A stretch of DNA of 64,000 nt from positions 62,001-126,000 of the forward strand of contig JAEPRB010000008.1 of the NCBI GenBank assembly GCA_016758965.1. Reading direction: 5' to 3'. Within the stretch, counting starts at the first letter, position 1; every line of letters starts with the position of its first letter. Both the position numbers and the translations under genes were made by a program. The stretch comes from Circinella minor. Lineage: Eukaryota; Mucoromycota; Mucoromycetes; Mucorales; Lichtheimiaceae. This document shows positions 12,409 to 24,375 of this stretch, piece after piece. Below the pieces are notes generated by a model. The model worked only from the letters and a program-made list of their open reading frames with translations, did not search any database and was not told the origin of the DNA.

Positions 12409-14698
12409 ATATATTTATCTTCATTGAGTTTATTTACTTTTGTATATATTGATATCTATAGAGAAAATCTCAAATATAACATTTAATACGTGATAAGTAC
12501 TGCATTATGTACATAACATATTTATAATAGGGGTATTGATTAATATTCTTGTGTTATTTAATGAATTTTATTATCTGTCTGCAACATATTTATATTGCAA
12601 AACAAAAAGTATTATCAAAGCGTCTGCTTTTATGTAATCATTCGATATTAACTATACTATTTTTTTGGTGGGCTGCGTGACTGTAAGAAGATAGTCATTG
12701 TATATGGTGTCACTTTTTACTGTATAATAATCAGTTCAAAAAGGAAGTATGGGAATATATAGCGTTTCGCTGATTTTAATAATCATATATATAAAGATAT
12801 GTGAAATGTGTACGGTCACAGGAACATCAAGTACAAATAAAACGAAGATATTATTACATATATTATGCGTCAAATCTTAAACGATTTCAACGCGTACACA
12901 AAATGGCGGGTAAGAGGGATATATAAAAAAGGTTGCGAACGACAAATTGATCTGAATTAAGTATCATCTCAACGCACAAACAAACATTTTCTTTTTTTAA
13001 GCTTGTCGAGCGCCAACCAACTTGGTAAAGTTCTCCAATATATATAATTCGGTTTTTCTTTGTCAGCAACCTTTATCCTATTTTAATTTTTAATATTTAA
13101 AGATAACATTGATCATCATATTGCTTGTAAAGACGGAAGATACAAGTTAACAATGTAAATAGTATTACTATTTAATATATTACGTACCCATTATGAATAC
13201 GGAAACACTTACCATCATCTTTCAGTACCATAATCGACTATTAAGGAATAGTATTGTTAATATCACTCTGCTCGATCGACTCTTTAGAAACTGGCTGATG
13301 CATTTATACCCAGAGGGTTAAAGAGCCTTTACAGATGAGTCCATAAATGATTCTTAATTGACATGCTACGTAACTTTATTTGAATACTGAATCGTACATT
13401 ATCCATGTATCATCATATTTAAATTCTCACTATAGTATTACAAGAAGAAATAATAAAAAACTACAATTCCACATAAAATATTGAATAAAAAGAAGTATTT
13501 GAGTGGGCTCGTGCTCGTAGTATTAGTAACTACATATATTTTTCCATCGCTCTTAAGAGTAGTTTATACCACTAGTATACATATTGTCTTTACTATATAA
13601 TCAATTTTCTATTATAAGTGCAGTAGCTTTTTTTAGCAAGTGCTATGTTACGCGTATAATACGTATATATATACGTATTTATAAGTTTTTCTAAGCATTC
13701 CAACAGCATGATAGGTGATGTCGTACAATATACTACGTAATATAAAAAAACTGAATTTCCAAACTAAAGTGAGGTAGAATAGAATTTTGAAATCAGCGTA
13801 CTACCTGGCTTGTCACGATACAGAATATATATATATATATGTAGCTACCTAATGAACGTGCCATCGAACATTTAAGATACAAAGCTCACCATATATACTA
13901 GTCATAAATAATCTATACAATAAGCGCGTAACTACACTGTATCTTATTCTATTTTCAAGCATTCACAGTTTCAAAATATACTGGATTTTCCTCCTACGTA
14001 CTCTTTGTATATATTAAGTTTATATGATAGCTTATAATTCGTTGTGTACAATATATACAAGAGAGGTTTTCCATAATAATATAGTTGGTTACGTAACTGT
14101 AGCATTAGTTTTATGGGTTGCTTTTCTTCTTCTTGTCGTTATGGTACGTAACAGGCTGATAAAAACAATGCTTCATATTTTCTTGTCCATCAAAAGTGCA
14201 GTTAATATATATAAAGGCGAAAAACAAATGTCGGACTTCAGCATAAATCTTAAAGAATGATTATCAATCAGGGCTACGTTGTTATAACGTTTTTAGGTAA
14301 CATATACTCCACTTCCTCTGTTTAGAATGTAATTATAACAGTGGGCCTCTGGAATCAAATTCAGATATTGTAAGAGAATCGAGTTTGCTGCGGTAACACT
14401 TTGCAATAGACTCTCTTCCTATGTAATTTTTGTTTATCATGTGTTGCTAGTGTAATAATCAATTTATTAGTATTAAGCAACAACAGATAATGGGGTAATG
14501 AGAAATCTAAATACGATAAACAAGCATGCATCGTCGGAACCCGTTCCATCTTTATTAATTGGTCAAATGTTTTGCTGGCTCCGACCGAATGACAGGGAAA
14601 CACCGTGCACTTACTCTTCTACCTTTCAATAAAACTGCCTTTCTTTTCCCTTTTCTCCTTCCTTCTCTGCTTTCATTTATATATTTCTTTCTCTTTCA
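12409..14698. other. Gene-poor AT-rich intergenic region
   Basis: About 2.3 kb between two plus-strand genes. Many TA-rich stretches, including a short (TA)n at about 13828-13840, and frequent TACGTA palindromes. I see no supported exon. The last 100 bp are pyrimidine-rich and probably the leader of the kinase gene. Confidence 0.5.
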
Positions 14699-15558
14699 AT
14701 GACAGTCCGATTACAGCATAATCAACCCCATAAAAAGGCAATAAAACCACCATCACGACGAACACGACAACAGCAAAAACAACTAGATCGTTTTGGCCAT
14801 ATACAACCTCAAGGAAGTTGGGAGATTCCACGAAAGACATTCCATTATTCAATCGGTTCGTAAAAAAATACGTGATTTATGTTTTGTCAATCGAACGATC
14901 AATTAGCAAGAAAAGAAAAGAAATAATAACTTATGATATACTTATCTATAATCTTATAATAGGATTTCTTGTCTTGTATTTATTCAAACATGATTTCAAT
15001 TCAGAAGATACATACCCTGCCCTGGTAGCATTTCTGAGCCTTGTATTATCGACCGAAGTTTTACGGTTCTCGTGGGATAGCTTTAATGTTCTTTATTGTA
15101 AAGTAATGGGTTCATTAATGCGTAAGAGCGAAATTCATTCACGTCTCAATGGTACGGCATATTATTTAATGGGAGTCTTGGTGGCATTGTATGTATTTCC
15201 TAAAGATATTGCATCGCTATCTATTATCTATCTATCATGGGCTGATCCAACAGCAAGTATTTGTGGTCGTCTGTGGGGTAAATACACATTTAAGTACGGT
15301 AACAAATCATTGGCAGGAACTCTTGGTGCCATGGCAATTGGTTCGCTTGTGACCAATTATTTCTTTTCAGAGTTCCTGACTGAGTCGTATGACCCTGACT
15401 CGAGTCGAATTCCACTTTATGCAATGTCACTTTATGGTGGTCTGGTGGCTGGTTTATCAGAAGCGCTTGGTGATAGTGCTGGATTGGACGATAACTTAGT
15501 AATTCCTATTTTAAGTTCTATAATGTTATGGATTCCCCTAGTGTTCTTGGATTTGTAG
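14699..15558 (+). CDS. DGK1: CTP-dependent diacylglycerol kinase, DGK1-type
   Basis: Two exons, 14699-14855 and 14963-15558, giving 250 aa. The N-terminal ~40 residues are basic and Gln-rich. Then comes EIPRKTFHYSIG, interrupted by the intron inside the SIG motif, followed by multiple membrane helices. The conserved family blocks are present: NVLYCKVMGSLMRKSEIH, then the LSWADPTAS and GR motif, then GNKSLAGTLGA, and near the end GLSEALGDSAGLDDNLVIPIL. These are the hallmarks of yeast Dgk1, a membrane enzyme of the ER and nuclear envelope that uses CTP to convert diacylglycerol to phosphatidate and so opposes the lipin Pah1. Length is close to the yeast protein (290 aa). The splice donor, GTTCGT, is unusual, but only this join restores the conserved sequence. 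The frame starting at 14818 without the first exon would lose the conserved N-terminal motif. Confidence 0.92.
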
Positions 15559-16376
15559 TTAATTATTTTCCATCCTTACCTCAAGCTCCTTAGAATTACA
15601 TGTCCCTTTTTACCTTCTCATTATTTTATTTTGTATCATATATTCTATATAACATAAACATATACTCACACTTCATCCCATCACAATTACAGCAACTCAC
15701 ACACTTATACGTACGCATATTTACTATAGCATAGCACTTTTTTTGTTTTGTTCTGCCTTTTTTTTGTTTCGATAATATCACAATCGTTTTATAAAAATCT
15801 GGAATTTTTTTTATTTTGTAGTCGTTTTAATTTGTTTATTTTTTTTGTTCAAGTGAAAAGTTGAAGATTACAAAGATGGTTCGGTTTTTTTAATATATAA
15901 ACGAAGCTGATTATAGAAAAACGTACAAAAAATAGAGATATAAACTCATTAATAATGAAAATAAGCTTTTTCTCAAGCAGGAAAGGTGAAGATATATCTT
16001 TTTTTTTTTTCGGATAAGAAAATTGGTATTTTTTTTTCGGTTCAAGATGAGGGAAAGAGAAAAGAAGAAAAAAAGAAAGGTATTTTGATTTTTTGAAAGG
16101 TAAGTAAAAGAAATTCAAAGAACTTTTGTGTGTGTGTTTTTTATGTAAACGCAATCAAGCATTTACGTTTTTGAATAATAGAATGTTTTTGTACAGTTTT
16201 TTTGCGTCATAGTTTTGTTTTATGCGTAGATGAATGTTGGGAAGAGAGGAAAGGGTAACGAAAAAATTATGATAAGCTTTTTTTTTGTTTCAGATAGAAG
16301 TGTCGTTAATGTATAATGGGAGGATAAAATAATATAGGTTATATAAGTTATATAGAATAGTAAATCATCACAACCA
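15559..16376. other. Convergent intergenic region
   Basis: About 0.8 kb holding the 3' flanks of the kinase gene (+) and the CCCH gene (-). On the plus strand a T-rich stretch gives way near 15950 to a purine-rich A/G stretch. No supported gene. Confidence 0.5.
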
Positions 16377-18338
16377 TCAAGACTTCAAAGATGGAAATTC
16401 AAACGGAGTTAATAGACGGTGGCGATCATCTGTTGTTGCTGTTGTGGATGTAGATACATTAACTTGTCTTCCATTTTCTCCACTAATGGTTCCCGCAGTA
16501 CCACCGTTAACCATAGGCCCAGCATCTTCCATATAAAATGGGCCTTCATCATCCGCTTCTGTAAATGGTGAAAATAAGTCATTATCTGATGACTTGTTGG
16601 TACGATATTCGTCTTGATGTTGGTTATGATTAATAAGATTTGCTGTTGATACAGGTTTAGCTGGTTTACTTCCGCCAGGAATATTGATAGCATTCGTATT
16701 ACCAACCGAAGCGCCTTGTTGTAAGAGTTGGTCATCATAAAAATCGTCATTTTTATTATTGCTATTGGCAAATACCTGTTGCCATGATGATGGATCGTAT
16801 GCTGCTGCATAAGCCATATCAAGAGATTTGGCTGCCAATGGGGATGATACTTTATATCGCATTGATTCAGAAGATGAGCGTTCCAATCCAGCACCAGTAG
16901 TTGTTGGATAATTGCGCTGACTCATTGCCGATTGTTGATGCTGATGTTCTCTTGCTTTTCGTAATTGCAATTCGTTTGGTGTAAGCAGTTCATTCAAGGA
17001 TGAAGGCAACATAGCATCATTCAAGTCATTATGATCATCATCACCAAAATAATCCTGGCCAAAATTATTATTACGTTGATGCTGTGGTACATCCAAAAAG
17101 TGTGCTGATGATTCGGGGATGCTATGTAGCGCTTGAGCATGACGTGATAATGATGAAGAAGGTGGTGGCATGCTAATAGCAGAAGACGGCGTATTATTTG
17201 GATGAAGAAATAGTGATCGTTGTCCAAAAGGTGATGAACTAAGATCTGCACCTGGGGATGAAGCTGCTCTACCACTACCATTTGTATTCTTATTTGTATA
17301 TGAAAGAGAATCGTAGCCATTGCTTGAAGTAGTGGATAATTTTCGACGTGGGTCGTGAAGAGAAGAATCCTGTTGACGGTGAATGGCCGCTGTAAGATGA
17401 CTATAAGATCGAGCATCTGCACTGGCTGACAATGGTTGATCGAAGAAACTCCCACGTGCGGGAGAATACATATGAGAACCAAAATCTAGTGGGCTCCCAA
17501 TTGGGGGTGACCGAAGGTTTTGCAAACCGGAAGAAGAACCCAGAGACAGCGCTAGTCCCCCATCGTTATTACCATTCGTCATTGCGGCAGCAGCGGCAGC
17601 GACAGCCATAGCAGAAGCCATTGAACTAGTAGAGGGGGAGTTGTTGGTACCCAGATTTCGATCACGATGATGATGATGTTGAGTAGCCAATAGTTTTCGT
17701 CCGTCGGTTGTATACGGTGACATTGTATGTAAAAGTGCACACTTGGAACCAAACTTGCAGTTTCCCTTCAGAAAGTACTTGCACACAGATGACTCGCATG
17801 TTGGATCAGGATTATGTGAGAATATACAATTTGCCCCAGCGGTACATGTGCCTTGTTTGAAAAACTTGCATGGAACATGAGATAAATTGGATGCTATACA
17901 GAATATTTAGATATTATTATCCATCTCCCACACATTATTCACTTTATTATAATTGATCTCCCGCACATACACACTACCGCACTTTCTCTCTTTCTCTCTT
18001 TCTCTCACAATTGCTCTCTATATTTATACTGAGCAGCAGGAACACACATAATTAACTAAATATATCTTACGTTTATTGCTATTATTACTATTATGATGAT
18101 TGGCTTGGGTCGTAAATTTTGATGTAGGAAGGGGAGGTGAAGTTGTAGTCGCCGGAGCATTATATATCGAATCATTGATATGTGTCGTTGTAGCTAACGG
18201 CGGCACAGGAGCTTGCTGACTACGAGATCTTTTAAGTTGAAAAGGTGGCAACCGAGATGGTGAACTCTTGGATAGTTGATTCATACTTAAACGATCGAAA
18301 TTTTCAACAAAGTTGGATGCTAACGAATGGTCAGTCAT
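16377..18338 (-). CDS. Tandem CCCH zinc-finger protein (Cps3/Lee1-like)
   Basis: Two exons on the minus strand, 18338-18071 and 17893-16377, giving 594 aa. Two closely spaced fingers of the form C-x7-C-x5-C-x3-H are complete: C98/C106/C112/H116 and C127/C135/C141/H145, with CKFFKQGTC and CKYFLKGNC cores. This pairing matches fission yeast Cps3 and budding yeast Lee1, CCCH proteins presumed to bind RNA. The remaining ~450 residues are low complexity, rich in Ser, Asn, His, Gln and an Ala run, with several short helical blocks. The intron lies just before the first finger and is needed to complete it; starting later would delete the first finger. The finger assignment is certain; the biological role is inferred from the family. 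Confidence 0.9.
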
Positions 18339-18716
18339 GATGTTGTAGTATATAAAATATAGTTAAAATCTTGTGGTCTTTCTTTCTCTGGTTCAAAGGG
18401 GTAAAGTTAAGAGAGAATAATAATAATATCAAAGACAGTATTCACAATAATATAATAAAGAGAGAAAAAAAGAAAGGAACGTTCGAATAGTATATTTTTT
18501 GCTTTGCTATTCTTTTATAAAAGACATGCAATCGGATGGGTTGTATATATCGTTATTAAGATGAAATGGAGTGGGGTGTGCCCGAGAGAAGGTTTTTTTA
18601 TAAAGTGAGAAAAAAAAGGGGCGAGAGAAGAGAAAGAAAAAGGGTGAGCAACAGTGCCTTGCACATTCACACCAAGGAGTGTGTGTGTGAGTGCTTTTAA
18701 GGTAACCTGGTGTCAC
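18339..18716. other. 5' flank of the CCCH gene
   Basis: Upstream of the CCCH start on the minus strand. Purine-rich on the plus strand (GAGAGAAAAAAAG runs), meaning a pyrimidine-rich leader for the gene, plus a GTGTGTGTGAG stretch near 18680. No gene seen. Confidence 0.45.
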
Positions 18717-19047
18717 CTAAAACTCACGCTGCAGGGCAACAGCATCTTCAACACATCCAATCAGAGTTTCCACCTGGATTCCTCTCAGCTGCTTACTCAT
18801 GATGTGCCTGTCTAAAAGAAATTCATTATCAAACTTGATTATAAATAAATAAAATATTATACATAAGATCTGATCCATGATAACTTGTCTATCTTTTTTT
18901 TTATTTATTTATTTATTTCTAATTATCTTATTACAATACAAATTAAAGAGTTTCTATTATTAATAATAATACAACAAAGAAAAATGTTTAGTTTTATGTA
19001 ATCTTACCACCAAACCCCTTTCTTTCTCCGATAACTCTTTCATCCAT
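18717..19047 (-). other. Candidate small spliced ORF or structured RNA in a GC-rich pocket
   Basis: The 95 bp at 18717-18811 are about 48% GC, against roughly 30% on either side. Read on the minus strand they are open from a TTTTAG acceptor at 18812 to a stop at 18717, ending in ...VEDAVALQREF. An upstream exon at 19047-19008, with an ATG and a GTAAGA donor, joins in phase to give 44 aa. The second half would form an amphipathic helix. The gene would lie between the MPP beta stop and the CCCH start. I do not recognise it. The reading frame may be chance; a conserved RNA or a 3' UTR element of the MPP beta gene is an alternative. Confidence 0.25.
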
Positions 19048-19099
19048 CAAACCTTACACGGATATTTACCTTTTTTATTATTTTTGAAGCCGGTCATTA

Positions 19100-20677
19100 T
19101 TAATTGTATGAAGACATCTCATTAACAGGTCCAATTGCAACAACAGCTGCTTTACGATCTAAATATTCCTTAGCAACCCGACGAACGTCATCCACATTCA
19201 CCTTGGCAACGGTTTCTTCTACTTGTTTGGGTGACATACGTGCACCTGATGTCAAAAGTTGACGACCAATATCTTCAGCAATTGCAGTAGAACCATCTAA
19301 ACCTAGTAATAATCCTGCCTTGAGTTGTTGTTTAGCACGTTCAATTTCATCTGCTGTCACATTGGATGCCAATCGAGTCCATTCATTACGTGTACAATGA
19401 ATTAAATCATCGATTCTATCCTTGTTTTCAGTCACCAAATAAATACCCCAGAGACCAGTATCCTTATATGAAGTGTTAAACGACATGAATGAGTTGGCAA
19501 GTTGATGCTTATGAACCACGGACGATAAACGAGAAGCGATGTGACCCATAGCACCCAAAGAGCGATCCCATGAGCCAATAATAGATTGCATGACAAGCAA
19601 TGGGAAATAATCCGGCGAAGTCCAGCTGGCACCTTCAACAGCAATGGCAATATGGGCTTGTGATGAACTGGGATCATTAATTCGAAGTTCAGAGCCTGTA
19701 AAAATGGGTTTCTTGATTGCACTCTTGCTGGTTTGTGCGCTGGCAATGTTAGGCAAACCACCGAAATGATTTTGAGCTAAATTGACAAGAGCATCATGGT
19801 CAATACCACCCGTACCAACCAAAATCATACGTTCACCTGTATAATTGGTCTTGATATAAGATGATAAATCGTTACGCGTCAAAGATTGAATGTTTTCTTT
19901 GGGACCCAAGATAGTTAATCCAAGAGGTTCGTTTTGGAAAGCAGCCGAATGTAAATGATCGAATACGACTTCTTCCATTTGTTTTTCAACTTCTTCTTGT
20001 TCCCGTAAAATAACATCACGTTCACGTTCAATAGCAGCTGGGTCGAGCCGTGAGTTTTGTAAAATGTCGGATAAAATGTCAACTGCTTGTGGTACGTCGT
20101 GTTTGAATGCTTTAGCGTAATATACTGTTTGTTCTCTTGAGGTATATGCGTTTAAATGACCACCCATGTTTTCAATTTGTAATTCAAGATCACGTTGCGT
20201 ACGACGATTCGTTCCCTAAATATTGCAAAAAAGAAAAGGAAAAACAGTATTGTTAAATTTATAATAAGGTTACCAAATAAAAGAAGTGATAATAATATAA
20301 ATAATGTACCTTGAATGCCATATGTTCAAGAAAGTGAGCTGAGCCGTTGTTTTTCACATTTTCAGCACGTGAGCCTGCATCGATCCAAACACCCACAGTA
20401 GCAGTTTGCGATGCAGGATTCTCTTCTGTGGCAACAGTGAATCCATTAGGAAGAATTGTAGTACGGAAAGTAGGTAAAAGATTTGTTGCAGTTGCGAGTC
20501 CCCGATTATACTATTTTAATTACCCCCCAGAAAATAAAGAAAAAGGTCAGTCTAGCTTTATTTTTATTTCATTTGTTGTCAATTATTATTAATATTTAAA
20601 AAAATAAATAAAAGAAATCATACTAATGGTTTAGAAAAGCAAGCTTTTGTTGTCCTTGAAAGTAATCGAGAAGCCAT
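19100..20677 (-). CDS. MAS1: Mitochondrial processing peptidase beta subunit
   Basis: Three exons on the minus strand: 20677-20624, 20510-20310 and 20215-19100, giving 456 aa. The product is the catalytic subunit of the matrix protease that removes N-terminal targeting peptides. The inverted zinc motif HFLEH is at residues 77-81 (zinc ligands H77 and H81, catalytic E80), and E157 sits at the expected distance for the third ligand. The [12 protein letters not shown] and [15 protein letters not shown] blocks and the C-terminal AVVAIGPV are typical. The first ~20 residues are Arg/Ser-rich without acids and fit a mitochondrial presequence. Both domains of the M16B fold are full length. The gene lies 164 bp downstream of MED10 on the same strand. 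Confidence 0.95.
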
Positions 20678-20841
20678 TTTATTATTTATACAAAGTGGTT
20701 GTTACGGGAAAATAGAAAGTAAAAATATGCACTCAGGCTCTCTTTTTATATATGTATTATGTGTATATTTTTTTTATTGTGTACTACAAATCCCGACATT
20801 ACAAAGATTACAAACCATTGGACTAAAATAAAGGAAACTGT

Positions 20842-20999
20842 TCAATCCGTTTGTTCTAAATCATTGTTGTTGTCATATAAATCTGGATAATGTTTTTTGA
20901 ATTCATCTGAAAGAATACTTCTAAATTCCTATGTATGATGATATTGTTCATATGTGTTTTTGTTATAGTAAAGCATAAAGTTAATTATTACAAGCATAT

Positions 21000-21033
<34 letters not shown>

Positions 21034-21675
21034 CTTACATCAACCGCCTTTATCTTTCCGTTAGTAAACTGATTCTCACTTGCTGTCCTTTCAACAAATC
21101 CTTGAGTGAATATGTCTGGATTTCGTCCTTGTTCAACGAAGCTATTGTTTTTATGTAGGTGTTATCCCTTCCTGTAGTTATTATTGTTGATATGTGCATA
21201 TATACCTCTCTCTCTCTCTTTCTTTCTCTCTCTCATACATATATCCCTTTATCATCCTTCCCCGATACACTCATTCGTACTTGATCACTTCTTCAGGAAT
21301 ATGTGTATCAATATTATCTTTAAGCCCATCAATAGTTTGATAATGTTCAAGAATGGAATTACTGATTAAATTATACAGAACATAAAAACCATAATGAGTA
21401 CACGTAAATATTCAAAACTGATTCAAATCAACATAAAAGAAAGACAAAAAATGCACAAACATTTTATTCCAAACAAGCTGATTTCCATCAGGTTGAAAAT
21501 CATACACCATAACACTTAATTCAAATAATACTTGTATCAGTTCATTAAGTTGTTCTTCAAGTGCTCGACGAGCAACTTTTGATGTATTTGTATTATTTTG
21601 TGATGAATCTGGTTGATTTGTAGGAGTAGGTGCAGAGGAAGAACCTGACGACGAACGAGAATCTGTTTGCTGCAT
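20842..21675 (-). CDS. MED10: Mediator complex subunit 10
   Basis: Four exons on the minus strand: 21675-21461, 21361-21281, 21141-21039 and 20928-20842, giving 161 aa, the usual size for Med10/Nut2. After a Ser/Pro/Asn-rich tail of ~35 residues, the family core begins with LEEQLNELIQVLFELSVMVYDFQP and continues with NKINSILEHYQ, HIPEEVI, then QGRNPD, then RTASENQFTNGKIKA. It ends with a conserved SDEFKKHYPDL helix. Med10 is a middle-module subunit of Mediator, which bridges activators and RNA polymerase II. The first donor is GTTTGT, less common, but the join restores the conserved NKI. Intron 3 contains a long (AG)n tract. Confidence 0.93.
21002..21030. repeat. (AG)n microsatellite inside MED10 intron 3
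   Basis: About 14 AG units, lying fully within the last intron of MED10 just after its donor on the minus strand, where it reads as a CT tract. Confidence 0.9.
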
Positions 21676-24375
21676 TTATGTACTGGAAAAAAGAAGGGGC
21701 TTTTTTGGTACGAAAAAGAACCAAAAGAACAAAGAGTTTCTCTGTAATTCGCTTGGCTGAGCTTATTATAATGAAAATTATTATCATGGGAGCGTCCAAG
21801 ACAGATCAAAATTGATGCGTCTTTTTTTTTTTTTACCAAAATTTAAAGTCATAGTTTGAATTCTGCCACCATCATCACCAAATAATAGCTAGAAAAGTTG
21901 ATTTTCCATTGTTTATTTTCATTATAAATTTCGAATAGATACTTGCAGTTTTAGAAGAAGAAGAAAAAGCACAAGTCTATAACTAATGTATTAGCCATGC
22001 ATATATTATAAAGATGTATTTCTCCACGAGTTGTTATGAGAAATCATACATCTTAAAGTTAAAGATCATTTTCTATACATAAATATTTCTACTTTATTAC
22101 TTATGTAGATTATATAGATTCCAAGTATTGTAGATTAGATAAGTAAATTAATCACCTTCACGTTTTCCCTTACTCTTTCTTCTTGTATCATATATGTAAG
22201 AAAGATATTTATCTTAGCAAGAGACATATTCACTTTGGCTTAATATATAGTAATATCAAGCGGTACGTAAGAATTACTTCAATTTCAAAGAATATGGTTT
22301 GGCAATAACATTCGAAAAATAATTCAACACCAGAGTATGCTAGCTTAGTATTCATAATCTGTGTCTTTGAACCAGATCTAGAGAATATATCCAAAAACTT
22401 ATTCTAGTGGCTTTAAAAATCATACAACAATGTTATTAAATAACAAAATAATAAAGCATGCTAAACTATCATAAATAAATGAAGATAGAACCATATAATT
22501 TTTCAATATCCTTTTTACTTTACTTTTTTTACAGTTTTCTTACTACTGTATTTTATTTTTATTTTTTTAAAAATTCACTATGTTAAGTAGTAATTATATG
22601 CATATAATGCTAAGTATTTTTTAAGGAATAAATCCATGAATAGAAACTCTTTGGAACGTCGATCTGATTGAGAAACGTCACGTACTACTTTCAAAGGAGA
22701 CATCCTTGAATCTGATCCTTTAATCCTTCAAACTCCCAAGTTGTTTTTTCAATCGCTGTTTCAAATATTTATAACCTGTTCTGGTGGTTGATCCTTGAAT
22801 TCAAGGATGAAATAGTGCACAGTGGTACAGGAGCTATCATGATACAAGAGCATGTTTGATAGGATTTGTTATTTAAAAGTTTACTTTATTCTGAATTTAT
22901 TATTAGTAATTATGACTGGTTTTGGCCTCTTTATAAGTACGCGGCTGAAGACTTCATATATTACAGGCTTCGAGCTACTATCACTCCATTCAATGAAGCT
23001 GTGTATGGTCTGTCGAAATAAATTTCGACATGTGATATAAAAAAGCTTATCTTAAATAAAAGTAGTGTGCTATAAATTAATCTTTTGAGACGTATCATGA
23101 TCGTACTTAAAGAATATAAGTACATTAAAATAACTGTACTGTTTTGGACATGTTTAATAGTTCATACTTTTTATATGAAGAAACTGTATGAACTCTACCA
23201 TAGGTATATAAAAAAAACGTTAAGTAAAGAAATTTTTAAAAGTACATTTAATACGTAATAAAAAAAACACGTTCATATCGAACAAGTATTCAATGGTTGA
23301 TCAAAGATTTTGTGTGATCTTTTTTCCTATTCTTTTTTCATGGGCAAAGTACTGAGAAATCGCAAAGTAACTTTAACCCACAAAGACACTATGTCATATT
23401 AATGACTTCTATCTTTAAAAATTGCATTTTATAGATACGTATAAAATAGGATAATGACTATTATACAACAAGTTCATATAAAGAATAAGTACATATATTG
23501 TTATCGTTATAAAAGATAGTGATGTAATTAATTTTCAATATTTTTCTTGACCTTTGATATCAGGCCGTAAAAGCTTTACTAGATTTAGATTTAGAATATT
23601 TCTTAATGCACCCCTGTATAATAAGAACGGGAAAAAATAGACGTGGTCTTTTTCCTTGGAGCAATGAACGGTACTTATTTATACTTGATAAATATGTATG
23701 TACAGTGCTATTTAAGTTTCATCACCTCACGCTTCTTCCCGTCCGTGTATTCTGCGTTTGTATACAGAGAACAAGAAAAAGGGTCAAATTATAAGATACA
23801 TTTGCTTGTTATTGTCAAGAAAAAACCAAATAAAGCTTTATTCATGCGACGTAGGTATTATCTTGTCCAACTACTGTATGTAGTTTAGATTTACAGATTT
23901 TATTTCGATCTAAATATGAAAGTATCACTATCAAGGTAAATACGTAAAGGACTTTTCTTTTTTCTTTGACTACGTACGTACGTAATAGAAATGCAACAGT
24001 AATTTACATTTTTATAATAATATACTCCTTGAATTTATTAACATACGAACCAGATTATGTACTACCATTACGATAGACATATCAAATGGAGTTTAATGAG
24101 ATGATAAAACTTATGGTCCGGATATCTCTTTCCCCCTCTTTCTCCTTAATTATAGCTGCTTTGTTTACACACCTAGTGTCAGCAATCTGCTAGTAGCCGC
24201 GAACTCCCTGGGAAAAGTGATCTATTTCATTATACATACGTATGGGGGTTTTTAATAGGGGCTCTCTTTTTTTTTCACTGGATAATTATAATCTGTATCT
24301 ATCACTCCATAATGCATATAAATAGTCTTCCTTTTTTTATTTTCTGAATTCTTCATGTATAGTAACAATTGAAAA
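21676..24375. other. Gene-poor AT-rich region
   Basis: About 2.7 kb upstream of both MED10 (-) and the MFS permease (+). Frames are short and compositionally driven. Several TACGTA-type palindromes occur (for example 23970-23984). I see no gene, tRNA or element here. Confidence 0.5.

Noticed and set aside
15849..16154. 101-codon minus-strand frame between convergent genes
   Set aside because: Consists of Phe/Lys/Leu/Ser from A and T runs; typical of 3' flank composition.
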